The notes beneath the pieces were generated by a model, which worked only from the letters and a program-made list of their open reading frames with translations, did not search any database and was not told the DNA's origin. From Chitinophagaceae bacterium (GTDB lineage: Bacteria; Bacteroidota; Bacteroidia; Chitinophagales; Chitinophagaceae), in assembly GCA_003168265.1 (NCBI GenBank), contig PMSV01000012.1, positions 62,001 through 126,000 on the forward strand: a stretch of DNA of 64,000 nt. The letters run 5' to 3'. Shown piece by piece: positions 1 to 9,025 of the stretch (positions are counted from its first letter, which is position 1; each line of letters starts with the position of its first letter). The translations under genes and the position numbers were made by a program.

Positions 1-1
1 A

Positions 2-1828
2 CTGCCTATTGCAGGAACCCATACCACATTCTACTCCTTCGGCGGTTATAACCACAAGCATTCCAATGTATATGCATGGACCAGGAATTTCGCATCCAAT
101 CCTCAGAAATTTCCGACTGATGCCAATGGCAATCTCATTTACGTACCGGGGATCATGAAAGTATTCGATCCGACCAAGGGAACCCTGGATACGGCCAATG
201 TCTTCTATGATCCTCAGGAAGATGTCTACATTACCGATGTTACTTTCGCTGCAGGGATTCGTGGAACGATGAGCAACGGATGGGACTGGGACCTCAGCAA
301 TTCTCTGGGATACAACGATTTCCATTTTTACGGCAACGAGACCTTCAACGCCACACTGCCCGAAGACGAGCAGGCCACCAAGAATCGTTTCAATGACGGG
401 GGATTCAATTTCCTCCAGAATACAGCCAATCTCGATCTTAACAAGCTATTCCCCAATGTAGCGCAGGGTCTGACCCTTTCGTTCGGAGCCGAATTCCGCT
501 ACGAAAGATACCAGATCTATGCGGGAGAGCCTGATTCCTATGGCTACAATGTTCCCGCGAAATACTATCCCATCGTAGGAGATTCGGTGGATGTTGCTTC
601 CGGATCTGAAGGATTTCCCGGATTCCGGCCTACAGATGCAGTCATCGCACATCGAACCAATATCGGATTCTACGTTGATGCCGCCCTCGACGTGACCAAA
701 GAATGGCTGCTTGATGCTGCTATTCGCTTAGAAGACTATTCCGACTTTGGTTTTGTTAATACCTACAAACTGGCCACCCGCTATAAGGTTACCAGCGATT
801 TCAATCTGCGCGGTTCAGTGAGTACGGGTTTCCGCGCTCCTTCCCTTCAGCAGATCAATTTCAGCAATATCAACACCAATATTGTCAACAACGAACTCCA
901 ATATGTCTGGCTCGCACCCAATACGAGTGCCGTAGCCAGGGCAGCCGGCATCCCTCCTTTAAAACAGGAAGAATCCATTAACGGAAGCCTGGGCTTTGCC
1001 TGGAAATTGGCCAGGAATTTCACTATCACGGTCGACGGTTACCTGGTTTACCTGAAAAACCGGGTGATCTTCTCAGGTCAATTCTCAGCAGCCCTTCCAC
1101 AACTGGCTCCCTATATGCCGACCAATATATCTCCCCCTGTCAACTCTGTTCAATTTTTCGCCAATGCGGTCAATACTACCAATACCGGCTTAGATGTCGT
1201 ATTGGATTACAGTAAAAAGATCGGAAGGAATAACCTGAAAATCCTTTTCGCAGGCAACCTCCAAAATATATCGATCAACAAGATCAATGTGCCTGGGCCA
1301 CTGAACGATAACTATTTCGATCAGCAAACCTTCTTTAGCACCCGTGAACAGGCCTTCCTCAAGGCCTCAGCTCCAAGGGCCAAGGCCTCACTCAATATAG
1401 AATATGATGTGAAAAAACTCGGCTTTGGTACCCATATCACCTATTTTGGCGAACTAAGCACTCAGGGATACGGATATGCAAGTGTCCCGGGAGCTGACCC
1501 CAATGGACCTGGCGGAGTCAATGTTTCGGCAGCCGGACTCGGTTATGATCCTTATGTGGAAAAAGACGACGGCAGCGGCGTGGTCCCCGAAGATTTCGTA
1601 TTCCATGGAAAAGTCACCACCGACCTTTATATCCAGTACAAAATGACAAAAAACATTTCCTGGGTTATTGGAGTAGATAACCTGTTCAACGTGCATCCGG
1701 ATATCTCGGCGACAGTAGGAGCTAAAAATGCCTCCTGGGGTGATAGCGAGTCCGGAGGTCCTTTCGATGCCGTTCAGATGGGCTATAACGGAACCAGACT
1801 ATTCGCCAAGTTTGCCTACCATTTCTAG
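2..1828 (+). CDS. TonB-dependent outer membrane receptor, C-terminal part (5' end outside window)
   Basis: The reading frame is open from base 2, well upstream of the first in-frame ATG at 155, so the gene continues to the left of the window and 155 is not its true start. About 608 residues are visible. They read as alternating amphipathic beta strands with long polar loops, as in the barrel of TonB-dependent receptors. An internal segment SVSTGFRAPSLQQ matches the FRAP-type motif of such barrels. The protein ends in Phe (AKFAYHF), the usual last residue recognised by the BAM machinery. It would import a large nutrient such as a siderophore or glycan using TonB energy. The substrate cannot be inferred because the plug is missing. 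A hairpin terminator follows directly, so it is the last gene of its transcript. Confidence 0.9.
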   Translation: MPIAGTHTTFYSFGGYNHKHSNVYAWTRNFASNPQKFPTDANGNLIYVPGIMKVFDPTKGTLDTANVFYDPQEDVYITDVTFAAGIRGTMSNGWDWDLSNSLGYNDFHFYGNETFNATLPEDEQATKNRFNDGGFNFLQNTANLDLNKLFPNVAQGLTLSFGAEFRYERYQIYAGEPDSYGYNVPAKYYPIVGDSVDVASGSEGFPGFRPTDAVIAHRTNIGFYVDAALDVTKEWLLDAAIRLEDYSDFGFVNTYKLATRYKVTSDFNLRGSVSTGFRAPSLQQINFSNINTNIVNNELQYVWLAPNTSAVARAAGIPPLKQEESINGSLGFAWKLARNFTITVDGYLVYLKNRVIFSGQFSAALPQLAPYMPTNISPPVNSVQFFANAVNTTNTGLDVVLDYSKKIGRNNLKILFAGNLQNISINKINVPGPLNDNYFDQQTFFSTREQAFLKASAPRAKASLNIEYDVKKLGFGTHITYFGELSTQGYGYASVPGADPNGPGGVNVSAAGLGYDPYVEKDDGSGVVPEDFVFHGKVTTDLYIQYKMTKNISWVIGVDNLFNVHPDISATVGAKNASWGDSESGGPFDAVQMGYNGTRLFAKFAYHF

Positions 1829-1856
1829 AAATCGGATTTTTTTTATATTCATATGG

Positions 1857-1879
1857 CCACGCCTTCGGCGTGGTTTTTT
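1857..1879 (+). terminator. Rho-independent terminator after the TonB receptor
   Basis: A perfect 7-bp stem, CCACGCC / GGCGTGG, with a TTC loop is followed by six T. It lies 28 bases after the receptor stop codon. Confidence 0.88.
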
Positions 1880-1969
1880 ATTTACCGGTTATAAAACGGC
1901 GTTCGTCTATTGAAAGGCTAAAACAGGGTGCTATTCCATGTTTTTATATATTTTAATAGAAAGAAACTA

Positions 1970-1977
1970 TAGTTTTG
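1970..1977 (+). promoter_or_regulatory. Putative Bacteroidota -7 element for the sensor kinase gene
   Basis: TAGTTTTG matches the Bacteroidota -7 consensus TAnnTTTG and ends 10 bases before the kinase ATG. No clear -33 TTTG is seen, only a T-rich stretch near 1950. Confidence 0.4.
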
Positions 1978-1987
1978 ATTTGGTAGT

Positions 1988-3094
1988 ATGCGAGTATTGA
2001 AATTCAATAAAATTTTCCTGCAGGTCATAGTGCACGTCGCAGCATGGCTATGTTTTCTGATGCTGCCCTTCGTGCTCTTTTCAAGGCCCCGGGACGGAGC
2101 ATTCCTTCCCGAGCAGGTATTTTCCTCTTATTTTGTCATTACCAACCTGCTCTATATCAGTTTTTATTATATCAATTCCTATGTGCTCATCCCAAAATTA
2201 CTGGCGAAGCAAAAAGTCCTGGCATTCACTCTCATCATTATTGGTCTCCTGATTCTCTTCGGAATGTTCCCACGGATCTACAGGCATTTCAGCGAAGACC
2301 TCCACCTCATAGCCCCCAATCCATGGCTATCAAACAGGCCCCGGCACTGGGCGCCATCCCTTCTTTCCGGCGGTTCCATCGCGATCTTTCTGCTCGTCTT
2401 TGTCATAAGTACAGGAGTTAAAGTCGTCACCCAATGGTTCATGTCGGAACAAAAGGCAAAGGAAACAGAGAATGAAAAACTTAACACAGAATTATCCTTC
2501 TTAAAGTTGCAGATCAACCCGCACTTTCTGTTCAACACCCTGAACAATATATATTCTCTCGCCGAAAGCGGCTCCGATAAGACCGGGCGTGCCGTCATGA
2601 AGTTATCCAGCATAATGCGATATATCCTAACCGAATCCAAAAACGACCTGGTTCCTCTCGAAAAAGAAATTCAGTTCACTGAGGATTATATCGATATGCA
2701 GAAGCTTCGGCTGACCAATAAATCCCAGGTAGATTTTGCCCCGAGCGGAGATCCTGCCGGCAAACAAATCGCGCCCCTGATCTTTCTGCCCTTCGTCGAA
2801 AATGCCTTTAAATACGGAGTAAGCACACGCGAATCTTCCACGATTTGCATTCAGTTAAAAATCGAAAAAGACGCGATCCATTTTAGTGTAAAAAACCAAA
2901 AACTGCAAAACGGTCTTTTAAAGCCCGCAGAAACCACCGGAACCGGCATCAGCAATATCAAAAGGCGGCTGGAACTGCTCTATAAGCACCGCTACAAACT
3001 CCTGCTCAATGAGGATAAGGAATCCTTTTCCGTCCAATTAAATCTGCAACTCTGTAATTCACTCAACAATGAAAGGAAAAAGATGTTATCATAA
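1988..3094 (+). CDS. LytS/YehU-family sensor histidine kinase
   Basis: A 368-residue membrane histidine kinase that would phosphorylate the LytTR regulator encoded 32 bases downstream. The first ~150 residues hold four hydrophobic membrane segments. A short linker leads to the His_kinase (PF06580-type) domain, with the phospho-acceptor H179 in the INPHFLFNTLN motif. A GHKL-type ATPase follows, with FVENAFKYG as N-box and GTGISNIKRRLELLY as G-box region. This kinase type and its LytTR partner are a standard Bacteroidota pair. The signal it senses is not evident; there is no periplasmic sensor domain, only short loops. It may respond to membrane state. Confidence 0.92.
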   Translation: MRVLKFNKIFLQVIVHVAAWLCFLMLPFVLFSRPRDGAFLPEQVFSSYFVITNLLYISFYYINSYVLIPKLLAKQKVLAFTLIIIGLLILFGMFPRIYRHFSEDLHLIAPNPWLSNRPRHWAPSLLSGGSIAIFLLVFVISTGVKVVTQWFMSEQKAKETENEKLNTELSFLKLQINPHFLFNTLNNIYSLAESGSDKTGRAVMKLSSIMRYILTESKNDLVPLEKEIQFTEDYIDMQKLRLTNKSQVDFAPSGDPAGKQIAPLIFLPFVENAFKYGVSTRESSTICIQLKIEKDAIHFSVKNQKLQNGLLKPAETTGTGISNIKRRLELLYKHRYKLLLNEDKESFSVQLNLQLCNSLNNERKKMLS

Positions 3095-3126
3095 AAATCA
3101 ACTGTTCACGTAAATCCACAAAACTG

Positions 3127-3825
3127 ATGTTATCCTGTATTGTGATCGATGACGAGCCCCTGGCAGTAGAACTGCTTAGAAAGCATATTGCCAAAATTTA
3201 TTTCCTGGACCTCAAAGGAACATTTACCGATCCCTTCGAAGCCCGTAAAATGCTGGAGCAGGAAAGCGTTGATATCGTCTTTTTGGACATCCAGATGCCC
3301 GACATCAATGGAATCGAATTTTCTAAGATCATTAACAAAAAAAATACTGCTGTCATTTTCACCACGGCCTTCAGTGAATATGCAGTGGAAGGATTCAATG
3401 TCGATGCCATAGATTACCTTCTCAAACCTATTGAATATGACCGCTTTCTAAAATCGGTTTACAAGGCAAAAGAATATATCGATTATATCAACAACCAGGA
3501 ATTGCAGGACGGCTACATATTCGTCAAGAGCGATTACCAGATGACAAAGATCAACCTAAAAGACATCATCTATATTGAAGGTCTGGATGATTATATAAAG
3601 ATCTACCTCCCCCAAAAATCCATCCTCACCCTTATGACGTTGAAAACCATCTCCCAAAAATTACCTCCCAAAGAGTTTTTAAGGATACACCGTTCCTATA
3701 TAGTTCCAATAAGCAAAATTGAGAACATTAGCAAAAGCAAAGTGAAAATCGCCGAAAAAGAGATCCCCATCGGCATCAGCTATAGCGACAGTTTTTTTTC
3801 AGTAATGGACAAAAAAATGAACTGA
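3127..3825 (+). CDS. LytTR-family response regulator
   Basis: A 232-residue response regulator. The receiver domain (about 1-120) shows acidic residues D8 and D9, phospho-acceptor D54 in VFLDIQMPD, T80 and K100 in YLLKPIEYD. The C-terminal LytTR DNA-binding domain (about 135-228) includes the typical IIYIEGLDDYIKIYL and FLRIHRSYIVP segments. It sits just after the LytS-type kinase, so the two form a two-component system. LytTR proteins bind short direct repeats upstream of target promoters. Its targets cannot be told from here; neither the flanking TonB receptor nor the ALDH gene shows an obvious pair of repeats. Confidence 0.94.
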   Translation: MLSCIVIDDEPLAVELLRKHIAKIYFLDLKGTFTDPFEARKMLEQESVDIVFLDIQMPDINGIEFSKIINKKNTAVIFTTAFSEYAVEGFNVDAIDYLLKPIEYDRFLKSVYKAKEYIDYINNQELQDGYIFVKSDYQMTKINLKDIIYIEGLDDYIKIYLPQKSILTLMTLKTISQKLPPKEFLRIHRSYIVPISKIENISKSKVKIAEKEIPIGISYSDSFFSVMDKKMN

Positions 3826-4010
3826 AAAATCATTTTTCTTGCGCTGGCTATCCTTATCATTTCTCCGGTATATTTTCAGGATTCACCTAATTAACCGGGA
3901 AACAGATTTCCAGGGCGCAACCTTACTATTCCACTTTGCGTAATCTCTTTTAGGATGCTTTTTTCATAAGTAGGTTTTAAGTTTAAGGGCAATTATTTCT
4001 TAATTGCTAA

Positions 4011-4048
4011 ATTGCTTGCGATTTAAACAATCGTAAGCAATTTTTTTT
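4011..4048 (+). terminator. Strong hairpin plus T-tract directly abutting a start codon
   Basis: Stem ATTGCTTGCGATT (4011-4023) pairs with AATCGTAAGCAAT (4029-4041), 13 bp with one G-T pair and a 5-base loop, followed by T to 4048. The ALDH ATG is the next base, 4049. It may end the two-component transcript 190 bases upstream. It may also, or instead, act on the ALDH message. Confidence 0.75.
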
Positions 4049-5572
4049 ATGGAATTCCTATCTCAGTTAAAGATATCTCCACATAATCAGGGCGCATCGA
4101 CCGGAACAAAATGGTTGTCGTCGCAGGGGAGTAAAATTGATTCCTATTCACCCGTGGACGGCAAGCTAATAGCTTCCGTGGAATCAGCAGATAAACAGAG
4201 TTACGAACAAATAATCGTGCTGGCCCGGCAGGCCTTCACCCAATGGCGGCTCTGGCCCGCTCCAAAGAGAGGAGAAATCGTCCGCCAGGTTGGTCAGGCC
4301 CTTAGAGTCAAAAAACATGCCCTCGGACAGCTCGTCTCTTATGAAATGGGGAAAAGTCTACAGGAAGGTCTGGGAGAGGTTCAGGAAATGATCGACATAT
4401 GCGATTTTGCCGTCGGGCTCTCACGCCAATTACATGGCCTTACTATGCATAGTGAAAGGCCGGGTCACCGGATGTACGAACAATGGCATCCAGTCGGCAT
4501 CGTTTCCATTATTTCTGCTTTCAATTTCCCGGTTGCCGTTTGGAGTTGGAATAGCATGATCGGATGGGTCTGCGGCAATGTCTGCATCTGGAAACCTTCA
4601 GAAAAGACGCCGCTTTGCGCTGTCGCCTGTCAGCAGATCATCACCGAAGTTTTTTCCCAAAACCAGGTTCCTGAAGGTGTTTGCGGACTGGCTGTGGGCT
4701 ATCGTGAGATCGGAGAATGGATGGCTCAGGACCCACGGATCGCCCTGGTATCAGCCACCGGTTCCACACGCATGGGAAAAGCTGTTGGCGCTGCTGTCGG
4801 AGCCCGTCTCGGACGCTCCTTACTCGAACTTGGAGGCAATAACGCAATCATCATATCCGAACAGGCCGACCTGAACATTGCACTCATGGGGGCCATATTC
4901 GGTGCCGTCGGAACGGCAGGCCAGCGCTGCACGTCTACACGCCGCCTCATCATCCAGGAAAATGTCTACGATGACGTCAAAAACAAACTCATCGCAGCCT
5001 ATAAGCAATTGAGGATTGGTAATCCCCTTGACGAGAAGAACCATGTCGGCCCTCTTATCGACAAGGAAGCGGTTGGATCCTACCTCCAATCGACGGAGGC
5101 CTGCAAAAAAGAAGGCGGGAAATTCGTCGTTGAACCGGGAATACTCGAAGGAGACGGATATGAAAGCGGCTGTTATGTCAAACCCTGTATTGCAGAAGCC
5201 GAACCCCACTTCCGGATTGTGCAGCACGAAACCTTTGCGCCCGTCCTTTACCTGTTGAAATACAAGACCCTGGATGAAGCCATCTCCATACAAAACGGCG
5301 TACCTCAGGGACTCTCTTCCTCCATTATGACGCTCAATCTGCGCGAAGCAGAGCAATTCCTCTCTAATGCAGGCAGCGACTGCGGTATTGCCAACGTCAA
5401 TATCGGCACATCAGGTGCAGAAATCGGAGGAGCATTCGGCGGAGAAAAAGAAACCGGCGGAGGCCGCGAAAGCGGCAGTGATGCCTGGAAATCCTATATG
5501 CGCAGGCAAACCAATACCATCAATTATTCCTCTCAGCTACCGTTGGCTCAGGGAATCCGCTTCGACCTTTGA
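4049..5572 (+). CDS. Aldehyde dehydrogenase, ALDH7 (aminoadipate-semialdehyde dehydrogenase-like) family
   Basis: A 507-residue NAD(P)-dependent aldehyde dehydrogenase. The family oxidises semialdehydes such as alpha-aminoadipate semialdehyde in lysine breakdown, and protects against aldehydes. Visible residues are N159 in SAFNFP, the general base E260 in LLELGGNN and the nucleophile C294 in GTAGQRCTS. The N-terminus (HNQGASTGTKW) and C-terminus match ALDH7 rather than other ALDH groups. No other Met follows in the first 90 residues, so the ATG at 4049 is the best start even though it directly follows a hairpin and T-tract and has no Shine-Dalgarno sequence. No other lysine catabolism gene is adjacent, so its pathway is inferred from the family only. 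Confidence 0.92.
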   Translation: MEFLSQLKISPHNQGASTGTKWLSSQGSKIDSYSPVDGKLIASVESADKQSYEQIIVLARQAFTQWRLWPAPKRGEIVRQVGQALRVKKHALGQLVSYEMGKSLQEGLGEVQEMIDICDFAVGLSRQLHGLTMHSERPGHRMYEQWHPVGIVSIISAFNFPVAVWSWNSMIGWVCGNVCIWKPSEKTPLCAVACQQIITEVFSQNQVPEGVCGLAVGYREIGEWMAQDPRIALVSATGSTRMGKAVGAAVGARLGRSLLELGGNNAIIISEQADLNIALMGAIFGAVGTAGQRCTSTRRLIIQENVYDDVKNKLIAAYKQLRIGNPLDEKNHVGPLIDKEAVGSYLQSTEACKKEGGKFVVEPGILEGDGYESGCYVKPCIAEAEPHFRIVQHETFAPVLYLLKYKTLDEAISIQNGVPQGLSSSIMTLNLREAEQFLSNAGSDCGIANVNIGTSGAEIGGAFGGEKETGGGRESGSDAWKSYMRRQTNTINYSSQLPLAQGIRFDL

Positions 5573-5615
5573 TCGGGGGCTTTAAAAGTTTGCCTCGAAC
5601 GACAGAATCACTCTA

Positions 5616-5640
5616 AAATAATAGTGATTTATACGCGTTA
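5616..5640 (+). terminator. Weak hairpin after the aldehyde dehydrogenase
   Basis: AATCACT pairs with AGTGATT (7 bp, 10-base loop), followed by TTTAT. It is AT-rich with no long T-tract, so this is a tentative terminator. Confidence 0.3.
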
Positions 5641-5679
5641 TTAGTGTTTTAGAAGCTCATCCATGCTTTGAAAAGCCCG

Positions 5680-7074
5680 ATGCTTATGATAAAAAGAATA
5701 CCCTTATTACTCCTTTTGACCTTTTTCCTGCTAGAAACCCATGCACAAATCCGGCTGGGGGCATTCATAGGCATTCAATCCACCAATGTAATAGAGACCA
5801 ATAATATCCCCGACTGGCAAACAACTACCAAGCCCTATTATTCCGCTCAGACAGGCTTTATGCTCGGACTTATTGGAGATATGCAGCTTGGTAATTCTAA
5901 TTTTTCCTTTCAGCCCGGAATGTACTATACCGCCAAGGGCCGAAAATTCAGTAAGAATTACGACACTTCCAATATGCAAGGAGATTCCATCTACACCGTA
6001 TACCAGAATACGTCTCTCAAGCTGGATTATATTGAAATTCCGTTAAATTTTGCCTATCATTTCTATTTTAAGAAAGATCACCGCAACGCCTTTTTTCTAA
6101 GTGCGGGACCCTATTTTGCTTTCATGTACAGTTCCAGCATGAGCAATCAGAGTCTTACTGTGCAGAATGGTTCCTTGTACACTTACGACAACGAAACCGA
6201 TGACTTGCCTATTGGCAAAGCCGTGAACAGCTATAAGACCTTTGATATTGGCGTAAACGGAAGAGCAGGTTTCGAATTCGGGAATGTTGTACTCTGTGCC
6301 TATGGCAGTCGCGGCCTCACAAATTTCTACAATGCGCCCTATCAGGGAACCTTCCACCATCAGGTCTTCGGCGCTTCCCTTGGAATATGGTTGTTCAATT
6401 CCAAACCTTCTTCACCCATTGTCAAATCAAAACCTAAACCAAGGGACAGTGACCACGATGGAGTGCCGGATGATATTGACCTCTGCCCCCATACACCCGG
6501 TCTGGCCAAATACCATGGCTGCCCCATTCCGGATACAGATGGAGATGGCATAGACGACGAACATGATTCCTGCAAGACCGTTCCCGGACTGGCCCGTTAC
6601 CATGGCTGCCCGATCCCGGATACAGATGGAGATGGCATTAACGATGAAGAAGACAAATGCCCCACCATTCCGGGGGTAAAAGAAAACAACGGATGTCCAA
6701 TCATCAATAAAGAAGTAAGGGAAAAACTCAAATACGTTTCCCACAATATCCTCTTTGCCACCGCCAGCGATCAGCTTACTCCAGGTTCCTTTATCGCCCT
6801 GGACGAGCTCGCCGACACGCTCAAAAACCATGTCGAATTGAAGCTCGAGATCAATGGCTATACCGACACCGTGGGAACGCCCGAACGCAACATTTTACTT
6901 TCACAAAAACGTTCCGAATCGGTGAAAGCCTACCTTGTTACAAAAGGCATACCGGCTGAAAGAATCATAGCAATCGGACATGGACAGGAAAATCCAATCG
7001 CTGACAATACGACGGAAAGCGGAAAAGCCGCCAATAGGAGGGTCGAATTAAAACTCATCTCATCGCAAAAATGA
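5680..7074 (+). CDS. Outer membrane beta-barrel / TSP3-repeat / OmpA-domain protein
   Basis: An outer membrane protein in three parts. A signal peptide (IKRIPLLLLLTFF, cleaved near THAQ) leads to an N-terminal PorT-like barrel of about 220 residues. Next come three calcium-binding thrombospondin type 3-like repeats with DTDGDGIDDEHD-type acidic loops and paired Cys. The last ~115 residues are an OmpA domain with NGYTDTVGTPERN and LSQKRSESV, which should grip peptidoglycan. Candidate starts are ATG 5680 or 5686; a TTG at 5668 is in frame but would bury the signal peptide. The two central repeats are almost identical in DNA (6511-6552 and 6598-6639). Its role is probably envelope anchoring. A hairpin follows the stop. 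Confidence 0.88.
   Translation: MLMIKRIPLLLLLTFFLLETHAQIRLGAFIGIQSTNVIETNNIPDWQTTTKPYYSAQTGFMLGLIGDMQLGNSNFSFQPGMYYTAKGRKFSKNYDTSNMQGDSIYTVYQNTSLKLDYIEIPLNFAYHFYFKKDHRNAFFLSAGPYFAFMYSSSMSNQSLTVQNGSLYTYDNETDDLPIGKAVNSYKTFDIGVNGRAGFEFGNVVLCAYGSRGLTNFYNAPYQGTFHHQVFGASLGIWLFNSKPSSPIVKSKPKPRDSDHDGVPDDIDLCPHTPGLAKYHGCPIPDTDGDGIDDEHDSCKTVPGLARYHGCPIPDTDGDGINDEEDKCPTIPGVKENNGCPIINKEVREKLKYVSHNILFATASDQLTPGSFIALDELADTLKNHVELKLEINGYTDTVGTPERNILLSQKRSESVKAYLVTKGIPAERIIAIGHGQENPIADNTTESGKAANRRVELKLISSQK
6511..6639 (+). repeat. Near-identical direct repeats encoding TSP3 units
   Basis: Copies at 6511-6552 and 6598-6639 share all but a few bases, 87 bases (29 codons) apart. They encode the YHGCPIPDTDGDGI unit inside the OmpA-domain protein, consistent with recent unit duplication or gene conversion. 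Confidence 0.8.
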
Positions 7075-7080
7075 CAACAC

Positions 7081-7110
7081 GTTAAAACGGCTGCCACAGG
7101 CCGTTTTAAC
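7081..7110 (+). terminator. Hairpin after the OmpA-domain gene
   Basis: GTTAAAACGGC pairs perfectly with GCCGTTTTAAC (11 bp, 8-base loop), starting 7 bases after the stop. It is followed by ATTATTAT rather than a clean T-run, but the stem itself carries four T near its 3' end. The symmetric stem could work in both directions. Confidence 0.7.
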
Positions 7111-7231
7111 ATTATTATAAGCGGATTTTCTGAGCCAAATTCTTCCTCAATTGTTAAATAACCCGTAGTTTTACCGATTCCCCCGGAGCGGTTCCGGGAG
7201 CCAAAAAATTTTTATAAAAAAATATCAGAAG

Positions 7232-8956
7232 ATGATTTTTCGCAGACGATTGTTTTGCCTCGTGCTTGCCTTTACCCTTTTATTTTTGACGCATAAGGAC
7301 TTTGCGCAAGGTGGCGGCACTTCAGTTAAAACCGAATTACCCAAGGGCTGGCACCTTATGGACAAGGACCAGGACGGGTTTGAAGGAATCAGCCTCAACA
7401 AGGCCTATGAATTCATTAAACTCAAAAACCTTAAGAGCAGACAGGTCATTGTCGGTGTCATAGACTCTGGCATCGACACCCTACATGAAGATCTTAAAAA
7501 TATTCTCTGGACCAATTCCAAAGAAATACCCGGCAACGGACTCGACGATGACCATAACGGATATGTGGATGACGTGCACGGCTGGAACTTCATTGGTGGA
7601 AAGAATGGTGCCGATGTAAATGACGATTCCGGAGAAGAAGCCCGCGTATATTATAAATTCAAGGAACGCTTTGAATCGAAGGACTTCGATTCCACCAAAC
7701 TCACGACAGATGATGCAGACAATTATCATATGTGGGTAAAAGCCAAAAAATTGGTGATGGGTGACGACTCCCCTCAGAACACTGCCGACCTGCTCATCCT
7801 CAAACGCTTCCTTTCTACTTCCATCAAGAGCGACAGTATCCTGCAAAAAGCCATGAACAAGCAGGAATATACCGGCAACGATCTCGAAGCCTTTGAAGCC
7901 ACAGATGTGGATGTCAAAAAAGCAAAAGCCATATTGCTCTACATGTTCAAGGCAGATAAGATCATGGATATGACCAATAAGGAATTCATAAGCGATTTTT
8001 CAGAAAGCATCGACCGCGAAGAAAAAAAGGCCGAAGTAAAGGAGAAAGCGCCTGAGGAATACCGCCGCGAGATCGTAAAAGACAATGAAAACGATATCAA
8101 TGACCGCTATTACGGCAACAATGATATCATGGCCGGCGACCCCATGCACGGCACACATGTATCCGGCATCATCGGCGCTGAAAGAGGCAACGGAGTCGGC
8201 ATCGATGGAATCGCAGACAATGTCCGCATAATGATGGTACGCGCTGTGCCTAACGGAGACGAACACGACAAAGACATTGCACTCTCTATCCGCTATGCAG
8301 TTAACAATGGCGCCCGGGTCATCAACATGAGCTTTGGCAAACATCTCTCTCCTAATAAAAAATGGGTAGACGAATCGGTTCGCTATGCCCAAAGCAAGGG
8401 CGTTCTCCTCGTCGAAGCCGCGGGCAATGACAATGAAAATCTCGATAGTGCGGACAATTTTCCAAGCCCCGATTTCAAGGACAGCAAGGGCATCGCAGGC
8501 AATTGGATTACTGTAGGAGCCAGCAGTGATCCCCTGGCTGAAGAAGGATTCAAAAGCTATACTGCCTCCTTCTCCAATTATGGAAAAACCAAAGTCGATA
8601 TATTCGCCCCGGGCACCCGGATCTATTCCACCCTGCCCGGCGGCAACAAATACGGTAACCTTCAGGGAACCAGCATGGCCGCCCCTGTTGTAACCGGTGT
8701 CGCGGCCCTGATAATGGAATACTTTCCAAAACTCACTGTCCAGGAAGTGAAATATTGTATTCTCAAATCAGCCACGCAGCCCCCCGGAAAGGTTAAAAAG
8801 CCCGGGACGGAGGATGAAATGGTCAATCTCTCCGACATAAGCGTATCAGGAGGTATTGTCAATGCCTATGGAGCTGTCAAACTAGCTTATGATCTCAGTT
8901 TCAATTCCAAGGCCATGGAAGAATATGAAGCAGACAAGAAAGCAAAACTCAATTAA
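7232..8956 (+). CDS. Secreted S8 (subtilisin-like) serine protease
   Basis: A 574-residue secreted subtilase. The signal peptide runs to about residue 26 (LFLTHKDFAQ). The catalytic triad is D78 (VIDSGID), H306 (HGTHVSG) and S481 (GTSMAAP), with oxyanion-hole N399 in EAAGND. The gap between Asp and His is 228 residues, far longer than the ~30 of subtilisin. The insert is charged and helix-prone with many Lys, Asp and Glu, and probably forms a lid or self-inhibitory element. There is no T9SS sorting domain, so it probably stays in the periplasm or is anchored another way. It has its own terminator and a small 5' hairpin near 7182-7198. Substrate unknown. Confidence 0.93.
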   Translation: MIFRRRLFCLVLAFTLLFLTHKDFAQGGGTSVKTELPKGWHLMDKDQDGFEGISLNKAYEFIKLKNLKSRQVIVGVIDSGIDTLHEDLKNILWTNSKEIPGNGLDDDHNGYVDDVHGWNFIGGKNGADVNDDSGEEARVYYKFKERFESKDFDSTKLTTDDADNYHMWVKAKKLVMGDDSPQNTADLLILKRFLSTSIKSDSILQKAMNKQEYTGNDLEAFEATDVDVKKAKAILLYMFKADKIMDMTNKEFISDFSESIDREEKKAEVKEKAPEEYRREIVKDNENDINDRYYGNNDIMAGDPMHGTHVSGIIGAERGNGVGIDGIADNVRIMMVRAVPNGDEHDKDIALSIRYAVNNGARVINMSFGKHLSPNKKWVDESVRYAQSKGVLLVEAAGNDNENLDSADNFPSPDFKDSKGIAGNWITVGASSDPLAEEGFKSYTASFSNYGKTKVDIFAPGTRIYSTLPGGNKYGNLQGTSMAAPVVTGVAALIMEYFPKLTVQEVKYCILKSATQPPGKVKKPGTEDEMVNLSDISVSGGIVNAYGAVKLAYDLSFNSKAMEEYEADKKAKLN

Positions 8957-8978
8957 ACAATTAACAAATAAATAGATT

Positions 8979-9006
8979 AAAACCCTGCAAACACCGGGTT
9001 TTTTTT
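8979..9006 (+). terminator. Rho-independent terminator after the S8 protease
   Basis: AAAACCC pairs with GGGTTTT across a 10-base loop, continuing into a run of T up to 9006. It lies 22 bases after the stop and 20 before the next ATG. Confidence 0.85.
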
Positions 9007-9025
9007 ATTTTTACAATAAAACGAT

